Positions 9,063-16,950 of a DNA stretch of 64,000 nucleotides are shown here, piece by piece; the first letter of the stretch is position 1, and the number at the start of each line of letters is the position of its first letter. Position numbers and translations under genes: made by a program. Origin of the DNA: Neptuniibacter sp048548695 (lineage in GTDB: Bacteria; Pseudomonadota; Gammaproteobacteria; Pseudomonadales; Balneatricaceae); the NCBI RefSeq assembly GCF_048548695.1, contig NZ_JBLYIF010000001.1; one strand, 5' to 3'. Below the pieces are notes generated by a model. That model saw only the letters and a list, made by a program, of their open reading frames with translations. It was not told the DNA's origin and did no database searches.

Positions 9063-9467
9063 ATGCAGGCGCTAATGCAGTTGGCAATGCGGTCAGAAAA
9101 AAGCAGCAGTGGTTTATCAGGCAACGCGGTGAACTGGCCGGCATTGCTGAAACTGCAAGGGGAGGCTGAGCTAGTTTTCCTGCCGTCGGAAAGTGCTTTT
9201 CTGCAGGAAGCGTCAGGACTGTTGCTCAGCGATGATGACCGGTTGATAGATATCTCAGGTCAATCTTTTGCTATTGTAACCAGTCCTGACGGTCATCCGG
9301 TATTACAGCTGATGGCATATAAATATAACTGCTCACTTGCTGATATAACTGGGCTGGTGCAGGCCCATGCCGCCGAGGCGGGCAATTGCTGCGTTGCCAA
9401 AATTCAGTTTACTTCATTCAGGCAGGCGTTGTTGTCGGTGGCTGACCCGACACTGCTGGTTGAGTAA
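9063..9467 (+). CDS. DUF4144-like hypothetical protein
   Basis: 134 residues. The stretch VNWPALLKLQGEAELVFLPS (about 24-43) resembles the conserved start of DUF4144 proteins known mainly from marine gammaproteobacteria; the assignment is from memory of the family pattern and not verified. Family members usually begin just before this motif, so the first about 20 residues may be extra and in-frame ATGs at 9075 or 9087 are alternatives. No signal peptide or membrane helix. Follows the tail-anchored protein by 7 bases. Function unknown. Confidence 0.65.
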   Translation: MQALMQLAMRSEKSSSGLSGNAVNWPALLKLQGEAELVFLPSESAFLQEASGLLLSDDDRLIDISGQSFAIVTSPDGHPVLQLMAYKYNCSLADITGLVQAHAAEAGNCCVAKIQFTSFRQALLSVADPTLLVE

Positions 9468-9472
9468 TTTAC

Positions 9473-9487
9473 TAGACGACTGGTCTA
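9473..9487. promoter_or_regulatory. NemR-like operator, copy 1
   Basis: TAGACGACTGGTCTA, an imperfect inverted repeat (TAGAC/GTCTA outer arms), ends 21 bases before the TetR gene start. The identical 15-mer recurs at 10156-10170 before the ene-reductase. It resembles TAGAC(C)-GGTCTA boxes bound by NemR/AcuR-type TetR repressors. Confidence 0.75.
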
Positions 9488-9508
9488 GTCTGCTGTATTT
9501 TACTTGTC

Positions 9509-10114
9509 ATGAACACTGCGAATACCCAAACCAAGTCCATTGATACCCGTCAACGGGTGCTTGATGTTGCCCGTGTGATTATTCTGGGCAAGGGGTATGC
9601 TGCTGTCGGTCTGAATGAGATTCTGCAGCAGGCCGGTGTGCCGAAAGGCTCCTTCTATCACTATTTCAAGTCCAAGGATGAGTTTGGCCGTGAGCTGATG
9701 GAGGACTATTTCAGCGACTATATGGTGATGCTAGAAGGCTACTTGAGTGAGTCAAAACTCAGTGCCAGTCAGCGGCTGATGCGCTTTTTTGAGTACTGGC
9801 TGACCACTCAGTGCAGTGAATGTCCCGAAGAAAAGTGTCTGGTGGTCAAACTCAGCGCCGAGGTCACCGACCTGTCGGAAAAAATGCGCATTGCCCTTGC
9901 CCAGGGAGTTGAGAAAGTCCGCCTGCGGCTGACCCGGTGCATAGCTGAAGCCATCGCGGCAGGTGAAATAAGCACTACAGAATCAGCCGATGAGCTGGCA
10001 CGAGAGCTGTATCATATGTGGTTGGGAGCAACCCTGATCAGCAAACTGCATCGCAGTTCCGATGCATTAGAGGCGGCAATGAAAGCCACCCGTCAGCGCC
10101 TGACGCTGGACTGA
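9509..10114 (+). CDS. TetR family regulator, NemR/AcuR-like
   Basis: 201 residues with a TetR helix-turn-helix at about 13-60 (LNEILQQAGVPKGSFYHYFKSKDEFG is the recognition region, broken here only for reading). The pattern GVPKGSFYHYF is typical of the NemR/AcuR branch. It has cysteines at CSECPEEKC (about residues 106-114); NemR of E. coli senses electrophiles through cysteine, so this cluster may be the sensor, which is inference. It precedes an Old Yellow Enzyme gene, and both carry the same 15-bp operator, giving an electrophile-response unit. Confidence 0.9.
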   Translation: MNTANTQTKSIDTRQRVLDVARVIILGKGYAAVGLNEILQQAGVPKGSFYHYFKSKDEFGRELMEDYFSDYMVMLEGYLSESKLSASQRLMRFFEYWLTTQCSECPEEKCLVVKLSAEVTDLSEKMRIALAQGVEKVRLRLTRCIAEAIAAGEISTTESADELARELYHMWLGATLISKLHRSSDALEAAMKATRQRLTLD

Positions 10115-10155
10115 CCAAGGTCACCGGATGAGTGACTATTTTTTTGGCTGATAAA

Positions 10156-10170
10156 TAGACGACTGGTCTA
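10156..10170. promoter_or_regulatory. NemR-like operator, copy 2
   Basis: Exact repeat of the 15-mer TAGACGACTGGTCTA found at 9473-9487, here 34 bases upstream of the ene-reductase start codon. Confidence 0.75.
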
Positions 10171-10204
10171 ATACTTAATCAAGTTATACCTGAGGAGAAT
10201 ACAC

Positions 10205-11332
10205 GTGAATACAGAATCCCCAGCCAAAGCATTGTTTCAATCGGTGCCTTTTGGCTCGACAACGCTGAGCAATCGTTTTGTGATGGCACCAATGACCCGG
10301 AATAAATCCCCGAATGGCATTCCGGGAGACGATGTTGCCCGTTATTACCGCAGTCGGGCGGAAGGTGGTGTTGGCCTGATCATTACCGAAGGCACTTATA
10401 TTGGCCACCCGGTGGCCAATGGTTATCCGGATGTGCCGGCGTTTTATGGTGAAGCCGCTTTGGCTGGTTGGAAAAAGGTCGTCGATGAAGTACATGCCGC
10501 CGGTGGCAAGATCATTCCCCAGATCTGGCACTGTGGTAAAGAACGGATTCCCGGCAATTGGCCTAATCCTGAACTGCCGGGTGCCGGTCCTGAAGATGTG
10601 TATGTGGATGGCCAACTAACGGTTAAAGCGATGGATCAGCAGGATATTGATGCTGCTGTCGCGGCTTATGCCCAGGCCGCAGCTGATGCCGAACGGTTGG
10701 GTTTTGATGGCGTTGAAATTCATGGTGCCCATGGTTATCTGATAGACCAGTTCTTGTGGCAGGGCAGTAATCAGCGTACCGATGGTTATGGTGGTTCACT
10801 GGCAAACCGCTGTCGGTTTGCCTTGGAAGTGGTTAGTGCAATTCGGGCTGCGGTCAGTCAAGATTTCCCGGTAGTGTTTCGTTTCTCGCAGTGGAAGCTG
10901 GGGGATTATGATGCCCGCATTGCAGACACCCCTGAGCAGCTTCGTGCCATCATGCAGCCATTGGCGGACGCCGGAGTCGATTACTTTCATGCCAGTACCC
11001 GTCGCATGTGGCAACCGGAGTTTGAGGACTCATCGCACAATCTGGCTACCTGGACGAAGCTTCTTACCGACAAGCCGGTCATCACTGTAGGCAGTGTCGG
11101 CTTGGATAAAGAGTTTCGTGTTGGTCACTTCACTCGTGAAGAAAACCCAGATGCCAAAAGCCAGGTTGACCTGATCCAGCTGGAGCAGGGCGTTAAGGAG
11201 CAGTTGTATGATTTGGTTGCTGTAGGACGTGCAATTCTGGCAGATCCTCAGTGGACCAATAAGGTGCGGGATAACCGGTTGGATGAAATCACCCACTTTG
11301 ATACCCGGGCGCTGGACGAGCTGGTGGTCTGA
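10205..11332 (+). CDS. Old Yellow Enzyme family alkene reductase (NADH:flavin oxidoreductase)
   Basis: 375 residues, GTG start with TGAGGAGA about 6 bases upstream. A (beta/alpha)8 FMN enzyme of the OYE family: N-terminal FMN-binding region NRFVMAPMTRNKSPNG, QIWHCG (about 105-110), the substrate-anion-binding pair in EIHGAHGYLIDQFL (about 174-187) and RTDGYGGS. Family members reduce activated C=C bonds, nitro compounds, N-ethylmaleimide and quinones with NAD(P)H. A TetR gene and identical operators upstream argue for induction by electrophiles. It is nemA-like by context, but the central sequence is not close enough to claim orthology with E. coli nemA. Confidence 0.9.
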   Translation: MNTESPAKALFQSVPFGSTTLSNRFVMAPMTRNKSPNGIPGDDVARYYRSRAEGGVGLIITEGTYIGHPVANGYPDVPAFYGEAALAGWKKVVDEVHAAGGKIIPQIWHCGKERIPGNWPNPELPGAGPEDVYVDGQLTVKAMDQQDIDAAVAAYAQAAADAERLGFDGVEIHGAHGYLIDQFLWQGSNQRTDGYGGSLANRCRFALEVVSAIRAAVSQDFPVVFRFSQWKLGDYDARIADTPEQLRAIMQPLADAGVDYFHASTRRMWQPEFEDSSHNLATWTKLLTDKPVITVGSVGLDKEFRVGHFTREENPDAKSQVDLIQLEQGVKEQLYDLVAVGRAILADPQWTNKVRDNRLDEITHFDTRALDELVV

Positions 11333-11366
11333 TAAGTCCCGTTGCTGTCGAAGATTTGCATCACAT

Positions 11367-11392
11367 AAGGCCAGTTTGTACTGGCCTTTTTT
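11367..11392. terminator. Rho-independent terminator between ene-reductase and convergent glycosyltransferase
   Basis: AAGGCCAGT-TTGT-ACTGGCCTT followed by Ts on the plus strand. It ends the ene-reductase transcript; the convergent gene stops 10 bases further on. Confidence 0.85.
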
Positions 11393-11401
11393 GTGCAATT
11401 T

Positions 11402-12502
11402 TTAGTCAGCGCCCGGGGGAGAAGCGGTGTGTTGCATGATCGCTGCCCAGTCAGCTTTGGCGGCGGACCAGCGTAAATGGTTGATATTTGGCAGATCAAA
11501 TATCGTGCCCGATTGTTTCTGTCCTGCTAATTGCGCTAGCTGGGATGCCAGGGCATGGCTTTCATCTGTTTCAGAGTAGCGATACGGACTGGCGAAGAGT
11601 TCCTGGTATGCCAGCCGATCAGGCACCAGAGGGCGACAGCCAGCCGCCACTGCTTCCAGCACCGCAATGCCCTGAAAATCATGTAATGCGGTTGATAACA
11701 CAATATCAGCTTGTTGTAGCAGGCGGCGATAGTCAGCTAGGTCAGCAATGTGGCCCCAGTGCCCCAGCTGATCGGAGGTTTCTAACAGTGTTTTCAGTTC
11801 AGGGAAGGCCTTAGGCACCTTGCGAAATTGTTGCCCGACAACATGCAGCCGAAATTTAGCGCCCATGGCTATTAGCAGGCGGATCGCCTGTAACAGCAGC
11901 TCCGGCCCCTTATCAAACTCCCAGCGGTGGTTCCAGATGATCTCCAGGGGACCTTCGGTGTAGATTGGTGGCAAAAATACTTCATCCGGCAGCGGTACAT
12001 GAAGCACTGATGTCGACAGGCGTATCTGCTGCGCGAGGTTGGTCGGCACCTGATCCGGCAGTTTAGTGAATAAACGGTTGGCACCGTCCAGAAAAGTATC
12101 CCGGTTGTAAGCTGAGTTAAACAGCAGCTTATCAGCACATAAAGCGTTGTAAATATTCAGGATCTGGGGCTCTACACTGTGAAATTCATGCCCGGACTCA
12201 GGGTAGGCAAACTGGTTTTCATGGAAATAAACCAGCGTGGGTATATTCGCCAGTGCGGGGACAAAACCGCGTAAACTGGTCAAGTCAACCATTGAGGTTG
12301 CGATGACTAAATCGTAAGACTGTGTCAGCGTTTCGCGTTGGCTGAACGCCCAGCTCAGGCTATTACCGCGGATACGCCAACTGAAATAACGTGCGGGCAG
12401 GGTCAGAACGGTCCATTCATGCTCAGGAAAAGCCTGTACCAGCCCCTGCCGCCAGTATTGGTGACTGACCGCATCATAGGCCGAGAGCAGAAGGATACGC
12501 AT
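11402..12502 (-). CDS. tRNA-queuosine alpha-mannosyltransferase-like glycosyltransferase (DUF3524/GTDC1 family)
   Basis: 366 residues. The N-terminal half matches the DUF3524 domain of the GTDC1/QTMAN family: RILLLSAYDAVSHQYWRQGL (2-21), TLPARYFSWRIRGN, YFHENQFAYP (about 91-100) and FNSAYNRDTFL. The C-terminal half is a GT4/GT-B fold with WNHRWEFDKGPELLL and the EAVAAGC sugar-nucleotide motif (about 314-320). In vertebrates this family transfers mannose to queuosine of tRNA-Asp. The bacterial members' activity is less clear. QueE is encoded at 38179-38808, so the queuosine precursor is probably made here. It lies downstream of leuA beyond a terminator, so it needs its own promoter. Confidence 0.82.
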   Translation of the reverse strand: MRILLLSAYDAVSHQYWRQGLVQAFPEHEWTVLTLPARYFSWRIRGNSLSWAFSQRETLTQSYDLVIATSMVDLTSLRGFVPALANIPTLVYFHENQFAYPESGHEFHSVEPQILNIYNALCADKLLFNSAYNRDTFLDGANRLFTKLPDQVPTNLAQQIRLSTSVLHVPLPDEVFLPPIYTEGPLEIIWNHRWEFDKGPELLLQAIRLLIAMGAKFRLHVVGQQFRKVPKAFPELKTLLETSDQLGHWGHIADLADYRRLLQQADIVLSTALHDFQGIAVLEAVAAGCRPLVPDRLAYQELFASPYRYSETDESHALASQLAQLAGQKQSGTIFDLPNINHLRWSAAKADWAAIMQHTASPPGAD

Positions 12503-12576
12503 GTGACGGTGTAGTCCGGATTGTTTTGATGCAGTGATTTTAACAGCAAGCTGTATGAGATTATGGCGGCTCTGAC

Positions 12577-12601
12577 GAAAAAAGCCTGCTGGGCAGGCTT
12601 T
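12577..12601 (-). terminator. Rho-independent terminator after leuA
   Basis: On the minus strand AAAGCCTGC-CCA-GCAGGCTTT followed by TTT, 17 bases after the leuA stop codon. Confidence 0.87.
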
Positions 12602-12618
12602 CCTAACCAGTATTGTTA

Positions 12619-14304
12619 TCAGCTGACCTGTAACTGATTGGCTTGCTGAATCTCGGTTTGCCGGTTCAGACCGTTAAACAGCGCTTTGATGGCTGCACTG
12701 ACAATATTCCGGTCGATGCCAACGCCAAAGATCGCCGGACCTGCGTCAAGTTGCATCTCGATATAACAGGCGGCTTCTACGGCGGCACCGCTGCCCAGGG
12801 CATGTTCATGGTAGTCGATGACCTTAATCGGCAATCCCATGGCTTTAATGGCTGCATCAATGGTGCCGTTGCCAATTCCGGAAACGCTTCGCTGGGTACT
12901 GTTTTCCCGGTACTGGATCTGTACTTCAGTGGCACCTTTATCACCATGACTGTGGGTGGTGACATCGGCATCGGTGAAGTCAAAACTGCCGCCAGAGTTC
13001 AGGTATTGTTGCTGGAACAGGGTCAGGATATCGGCACTGCTCGCTTCACGGCCTTCATTGTCCGTGAACTGTTTGACGATCCGGCTGAACTCAATCTGTA
13101 ACCGGCGGGGCAGCTCTAATCCATACTGTTGTTGTAACAAAAAGCTGACGCCGCCTTTGCCCGACTGGCTGTTGACCCGCACCACTGCTTCATAGCCACG
13201 GTCCAGGTCAGCCGGATCGATTGGCAGGTAGGGAACTTGCCAGGTGGCCTCTGGATCGCGCTGGGCAAAGCCTTTCTTGATGGCATCCTGATGAGAGCCG
13301 GAAAAGGCGGTAAATACCAGTTCGCCCGCATATGGGTGGCGTGGGTGTACCGGAATCTGATTGCACTCTTCCACGGTGCGGCGGATCTGTTCGATGGGCG
13401 AGAAGTCCAGTCCGGGGTTTACGCCCTGGGTGTAGAGGTTCAACGCCAGCGTGACGATATCCACATTACCGGTGCGCTCACCATTGCCAAACAGGCAGCC
13501 TTCCACCCGGTCTGCTCCGGCCATCACGGCCAGTTCCGCCGCAGCCACCGCAGTACCGCGATCATTATGCGGGTGTACGCTGATCAGGATACTGTCTCTC
13601 CGCGCTAGATTACGGTGCATCCACTCTACCTGATCGGCGTAGATATTCGGCGTCGACATCTCCACCGTGGCGGGCAGGTTAATGATCATCTTCTGTTTCG
13701 GGGTCGGCTGCCAAATGGCGCTGACCGCATCACACACCGCTTTTGCTACGGGTAGTTCAGTGCCAGAGAATACCTCAGGCGAGTACTGGAAGACCCATTC
13801 GGTTTCCGGATACTGACTGGTGTAGTGTTTCACCCAGCGGGTGCCCTGTTCAGCAATGGCGGTAACACCTGCAATATCGGTGTTGTAAACAATACGCCGA
13901 AAATCCGGTGCGGTGGGGTTGTACATATGCACAATCGCCCGCCGGGCACCGACCAGAGATTCTACTGTGCGTTGAATTAGATCTTCCCGCGCCTGGGTTA
14001 ATACCTCGATGGTGACATCATCAGGGATGCGGTTTTCTTCAATCAGGCGGCGGACAAAATTAAAGTCGGTATCTGAAGCCGCGGGGAAGGCCACCTCAAT
14101 CTCTTTGAAGCCAATCGCCACCAGCATCTCAAAAAAACGCAGCTTGGTTTCCACCGACATGGGGTCGATCAGCGACTGGTTGCCATCACGTAGATCAGTA
14201 CTCATCCAGATCGGTGGATGTTCGATGACCCGGTTAGGCCACTGGCGGTTGTCCAGTTTGACAGGAGGGAATGGCCGGTATTTGCTGGCAGGGTTGCTAA
14301 TCAT
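12619..14304 (-). CDS. leuA: 2-isopropylmalate synthase
   Basis: 561 residues, first committed step of leucine synthesis: acetyl-CoA plus 2-oxoisovalerate to 2-isopropylmalate. Metal and substrate motifs of the HMGL-like barrel are visible: DLRDGNQSL (about 38-46), SVHPHNDRG (HxH metal ligands, about 243-251) and the GNGERTGN loop. The C-terminal LeuA dimer/allosteric domain ends the protein (about 420-560). The length (about 560) and N-terminal RPFPPVKLDNRQWPN mark the longer, yeast-like LeuA type and not the 523-residue E. coli type. Divergent from an Lrp-type regulator. The leader contains a terminator-like hairpin. Confidence 0.96.
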   Translation of the reverse strand: MISNPASKYRPFPPVKLDNRQWPNRVIEHPPIWMSTDLRDGNQSLIDPMSVETKLRFFEMLVAIGFKEIEVAFPAASDTDFNFVRRLIEENRIPDDVTIEVLTQAREDLIQRTVESLVGARRAIVHMYNPTAPDFRRIVYNTDIAGVTAIAEQGTRWVKHYTSQYPETEWVFQYSPEVFSGTELPVAKAVCDAVSAIWQPTPKQKMIINLPATVEMSTPNIYADQVEWMHRNLARRDSILISVHPHNDRGTAVAAAELAVMAGADRVEGCLFGNGERTGNVDIVTLALNLYTQGVNPGLDFSPIEQIRRTVEECNQIPVHPRHPYAGELVFTAFSGSHQDAIKKGFAQRDPEATWQVPYLPIDPADLDRGYEAVVRVNSQSGKGGVSFLLQQQYGLELPRRLQIEFSRIVKQFTDNEGREASSADILTLFQQQYLNSGGSFDFTDADVTTHSHGDKGATEVQIQYRENSTQRSVSGIGNGTIDAAIKAMGLPIKVIDYHEHALGSGAAVEAACYIEMQLDAGPAIFGVGIDRNIVSAAIKALFNGLNRQTEIQQANQLQVS

Positions 14305-14335
14305 GGTGGTCTCCAGGCGAATCGAATAAAACCTG

Positions 14336-14384
14336 AAAAAAGCGGGTGTGATCTGGCGTCGGATATAAACGGCTGAAACACCCG
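14336..14384 (-). promoter_or_regulatory. Terminator-like hairpin in the leuA leader (possible attenuator)
   Basis: On the minus strand CGGGTGT pairs with ACACCCG across a 28-base loop and is followed by CTTTTTT, about 30 bases before the leuA start. No Leu-rich leader peptide is visible upstream on the minus strand, so classical leu attenuation is not shown. Confidence 0.45.
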
Positions 14385-14526
14385 TGAAGCTTGTGGCTTG
14401 CTGCTTTTTTCAGAGTGAGAGTAGTTTACTGCGTATTGGTTGAAATTATGTTGCTATAATTGCTTAAAATAGGTATTTATTGGCAATAAAATTTAAATAA
14501 AAACCATTTATGAGCAATAAAGAATC

Positions 14527-14988
14527 ATGGATGCTTTTGATCGGGCAATATTGCGTCACTTGCAACGAGATGGTCGTATTTCGAATCAGGAACTGGCGGA
14601 AGCGGTTAATTTGTCCCCTTCACCCTGTCTGCGGCGAGTACGTCGCTTGGAGGAGGATGGGTATATCGAGGGGTATACCGCTCGGGTCAATGCCCGCAAG
14701 CTAGGTCTTAAACTGATGGCTTTTATTCACATCAGTATGGATAAACACACACCAGAGCGGTTTGATCGCTTTGAGCAGGCGGTGGCCTGCTTGCCAGAAG
14801 TGCTGGAATGCCATCTGATTACCGGTCAGGACGCTGATTATCTACTCAAGGTGGTGGTGGAAGATATGGACGGCTACCAGCAGTTTTTGCTCAACAAGAT
14901 CACACGGGTAGAAGGTGTATCTGGCGTACACTCCTCCTTTGTCCTGAAATCACCGCGGGACTCAACAGAGTTACCCGTCTCCGGTTAG
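14527..14988 (+). CDS. Lrp/AsnC family transcriptional regulator
   Basis: 153 residues. N-terminal helix-turn-helix (DRAILRHLQRDGRISNQELAEAVNLS spans about 4-29) and C-terminal RAM/AsnC ligand domain (KLGLKLMAFIHISMD; LITGQDADYLLKVVV, about 96-118). These octameric regulators respond to amino acids. It is divergent from leuA with a 222-base spacer, which suggests it may regulate leuA and itself. A TATAAT -10-like element lies at 14455-14460. Confidence 0.92.
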   Translation: MDAFDRAILRHLQRDGRISNQELAEAVNLSPSPCLRRVRRLEEDGYIEGYTARVNARKLGLKLMAFIHISMDKHTPERFDRFEQAVACLPEVLECHLITGQDADYLLKVVVEDMDGYQQFLLNKITRVEGVSGVHSSFVLKSPRDSTELPVSG

Positions 14989-15108
14989 CTGGTTTGTTCG
15001 GTCCCAGAGTACAGTCTCTGGATCGGCCAACCGAGGCCGGAAGGTTGGCGAATCTACTGCGAATGAGTCGAGAATTCTACTTGCAGGCACTGCGTCGCCA
15101 ATATTTGC

Positions 15109-15342
15109 TCATCTGAGCCACTGGCTAACCTGCTCCCGGGTGGGAATCTGGCCACTGTGTACCAGGGTGTCATCAATGACAACGGCGGGGGTGCTCATGA
15201 CGCCGTAGGTCAGTAGTGACTGTGGATCGGTATCCTTCACCAGATGAATCTTCACACCCAGCTCATCAGCAATATTGCGAAGCAGGTCTGCTGTTTTGTT
15301 GCACTTAGTACAGCCGGAGCCGATGACTTTGACGGTTTTCAT
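15109..15342 (-). CDS. Small thioredoxin-like protein (redox-active disulfide protein 2 type)
   Basis: 77 residues, a minimal thioredoxin fold: beta strand KTVKVIGSG, redox motif CTKC (11-14), then cis-Pro region MSTPAVVIDD (50-59). No signal peptide, so cytoplasmic. It follows a DUF318-type permease by 18 bases in the same direction; mini-thioredoxin plus this permease is a common pair across bacteria, proposed to handle thiol-reactive metals, arsenicals or sulfur compounds. Exact substrate unknown. Confidence 0.88.
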   Translation of the reverse strand: MKTVKVIGSGCTKCNKTADLLRNIADELGVKIHLVKDTDPQSLLTYGVMSTPAVVIDDTLVHSGQIPTREQVSQWLR

Positions 15343-15360
15343 AGTTCTCTCCTTACAGCA

Positions 15361-16362
15361 TTACAGCAAGTAACTGAACAGGTTCAGCAACCACCCGGCA
15401 AGGGTGAAGGCCACCAGCAGCATGATCAGTAAGATCATCAGCAGGCGCCACTGCATGACCTGTTTCAGCAGGATAAATTCAGGAAAACTGGCAGCAACGG
15501 TACTCATACAGAATGCCAGGGTTGTTCCGACCGGCAGGCCTTTCAGCAGTAGGCTTTCCATCACCGGAATAATGCCTGTGGCATTAGAGTAGAGAGGAAT
15601 ACCCAGCAGAACGGCAGCAGGTACATTCCACCACTGGCCGTTGTGGAGGTGTTGTTCCAGCCATCCATCCGGCACATAACCATGCAGTGCAGCGCCCAGC
15701 CCCACGCCGATAAATACCCATTTCCAGACGCGGGAGAAAATATCCAGGGTTTCATCACGGGCAAACTGATGTCTTTGCTCCATTGTGATAGCAGTCGCTG
15801 TGCTGGCAGCGGTCGCGGGCCGGGAGACAGCATTGCTGCCAGCCTGTTGATAGGCCTTGGCGGCAAAGGGCTGTAATAGGCGCTCAGCATGCAGTCGATC
15901 AAGCACCAGGCCGCCAATCATACCGACACTCATACCGGTTATCAGGTAGAGCAGGGTGAGCTTCCAGCCCAGTAAACTGAGCAACAGAAGTATAGCGACC
16001 TCATTGATCAGCGGTGAGGTCAGCAGAAAGGCCATGGTGACCCCGACCGGAATACCGGCGGAGGTAAAGCCGAGAAACAGTGGAATACTGGAGCAGGAGC
16101 AGAAAGGGGTAATTGCACCAAACAAGGAACCCATTCCATACCCCAGTAGGCGGTGTTTACCCGCTAGAAAATCCCTGATCTTTTCCACATTCAGGCTGGC
16201 ACGTACCAGAGCAATCAGATAGATCATCACCAGTAGCAGGCTGAAGATCTTGCTGGTGTCTTCGACAAAGAAGTGTAGTGCCTGCCCGGCGCGGCTATCG
16301 GCTGACAATGCCAATAACTGGTAAACCAGCAGGTCAGCAAGATCGGTAAAAATACTGAACAT
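15361..16362 (-). CDS. DUF318/ArsP-like permease
   Basis: 333 residues, about eight membrane helices in two groups separated by a hydrophilic linker (about 168-205). The conserved motif TPFCSCSSIPLFLGF (about 85-99) is diagnostic for the permease family formerly DUF318 that includes ArsP (organoarsenical efflux). Its Cys pair may bind a thiophilic substrate. First gene of a two-gene unit with the mini-thioredoxin downstream. There is no arsR or arsC beside it, so arsenic resistance is not shown. Confidence 0.88.
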   Translation of the reverse strand: MFSIFTDLADLLVYQLLALSADSRAGQALHFFVEDTSKIFSLLLVMIYLIALVRASLNVEKIRDFLAGKHRLLGYGMGSLFGAITPFCSCSSIPLFLGFTSAGIPVGVTMAFLLTSPLINEVAILLLLSLLGWKLTLLYLITGMSVGMIGGLVLDRLHAERLLQPFAAKAYQQAGSNAVSRPATAASTATAITMEQRHQFARDETLDIFSRVWKWVFIGVGLGAALHGYVPDGWLEQHLHNGQWWNVPAAVLLGIPLYSNATGIIPVMESLLLKGLPVGTTLAFCMSTVAASFPEFILLKQVMQWRLLMILLIMLLVAFTLAGWLLNLFSYLL

Positions 16363-16950
16363 GGCTTCCTCCCTTACCCAGCAGATACAGTGTAACGAAG
16401 TATTTCGAAGGGAGTATTGATCAGCAGCAAGCGGAGGTGCGTAACTGCTGTCACGGTTAAGGTCGAGATTGGCAGGTTTGAGGCCCGAAACAACTGATGT
16501 ATGGCGACTGATAGTGGCGCAGGTTTGTCGGCGCTGTTAATGCCTTGCCAGTCATCAGGTGGGTCGGCTTGAGGTGAGAAATATAAGTGGGAAATCCCGT
16601 AGAGGGCATTTGCGTATCAAGCCAAAATATTTGCCTGATTATCTAACACCGGCAGTGGTGCTGATTGCCTGATTTTGCAGTGCGATAGTTTTCTTTTAAG
16701 CCTGAATGTCGATGGTTCTGTCGCCAAAATGAGACAGAGAAGTTAAGACTTGATTCAGACGTTATCACGCAAGATGGGGATATAACTGCATGGGCATATA
16801 TGTCTGGTAACTGGATGTGATACCTGACTTTTTTATGCATTGCAGCATGTATCTTCCCGCTGCAAAAAAATGCATAATCGCCAAAATTTTCGCAACTATT
16901 GCGAAACCTCCCATGCCTGATCTCACTTAACTTACAGGTAGATTCTAGTT
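16363..16950. other. Intergenic region between divergent permease and glycosyltransferase genes
   Basis: 588 bases, no convincing gene. Near the glycosyltransferase side it holds a TGC-rich dyad (16836-16847) and a second TGC-rich stretch (GCTGCAAAAAAATGCA, 16859-16874). Confidence 0.5.
16836..16847. promoter_or_regulatory. TGC-rich dyad (TGCATTGCAGCA)
   Basis: Reverse complement TGCTGCAATGCA is identical to the sites at 23709-23720 and matches 24749-24760. It lies 103 bases upstream of the glycosyltransferase start. Confidence 0.5.

Noticed and set aside
15004..15021. CCAGAG...CTCTGG hairpin after the Lrp-type gene
   Set aside because: Short stem and no T run; not enough for a terminator call.
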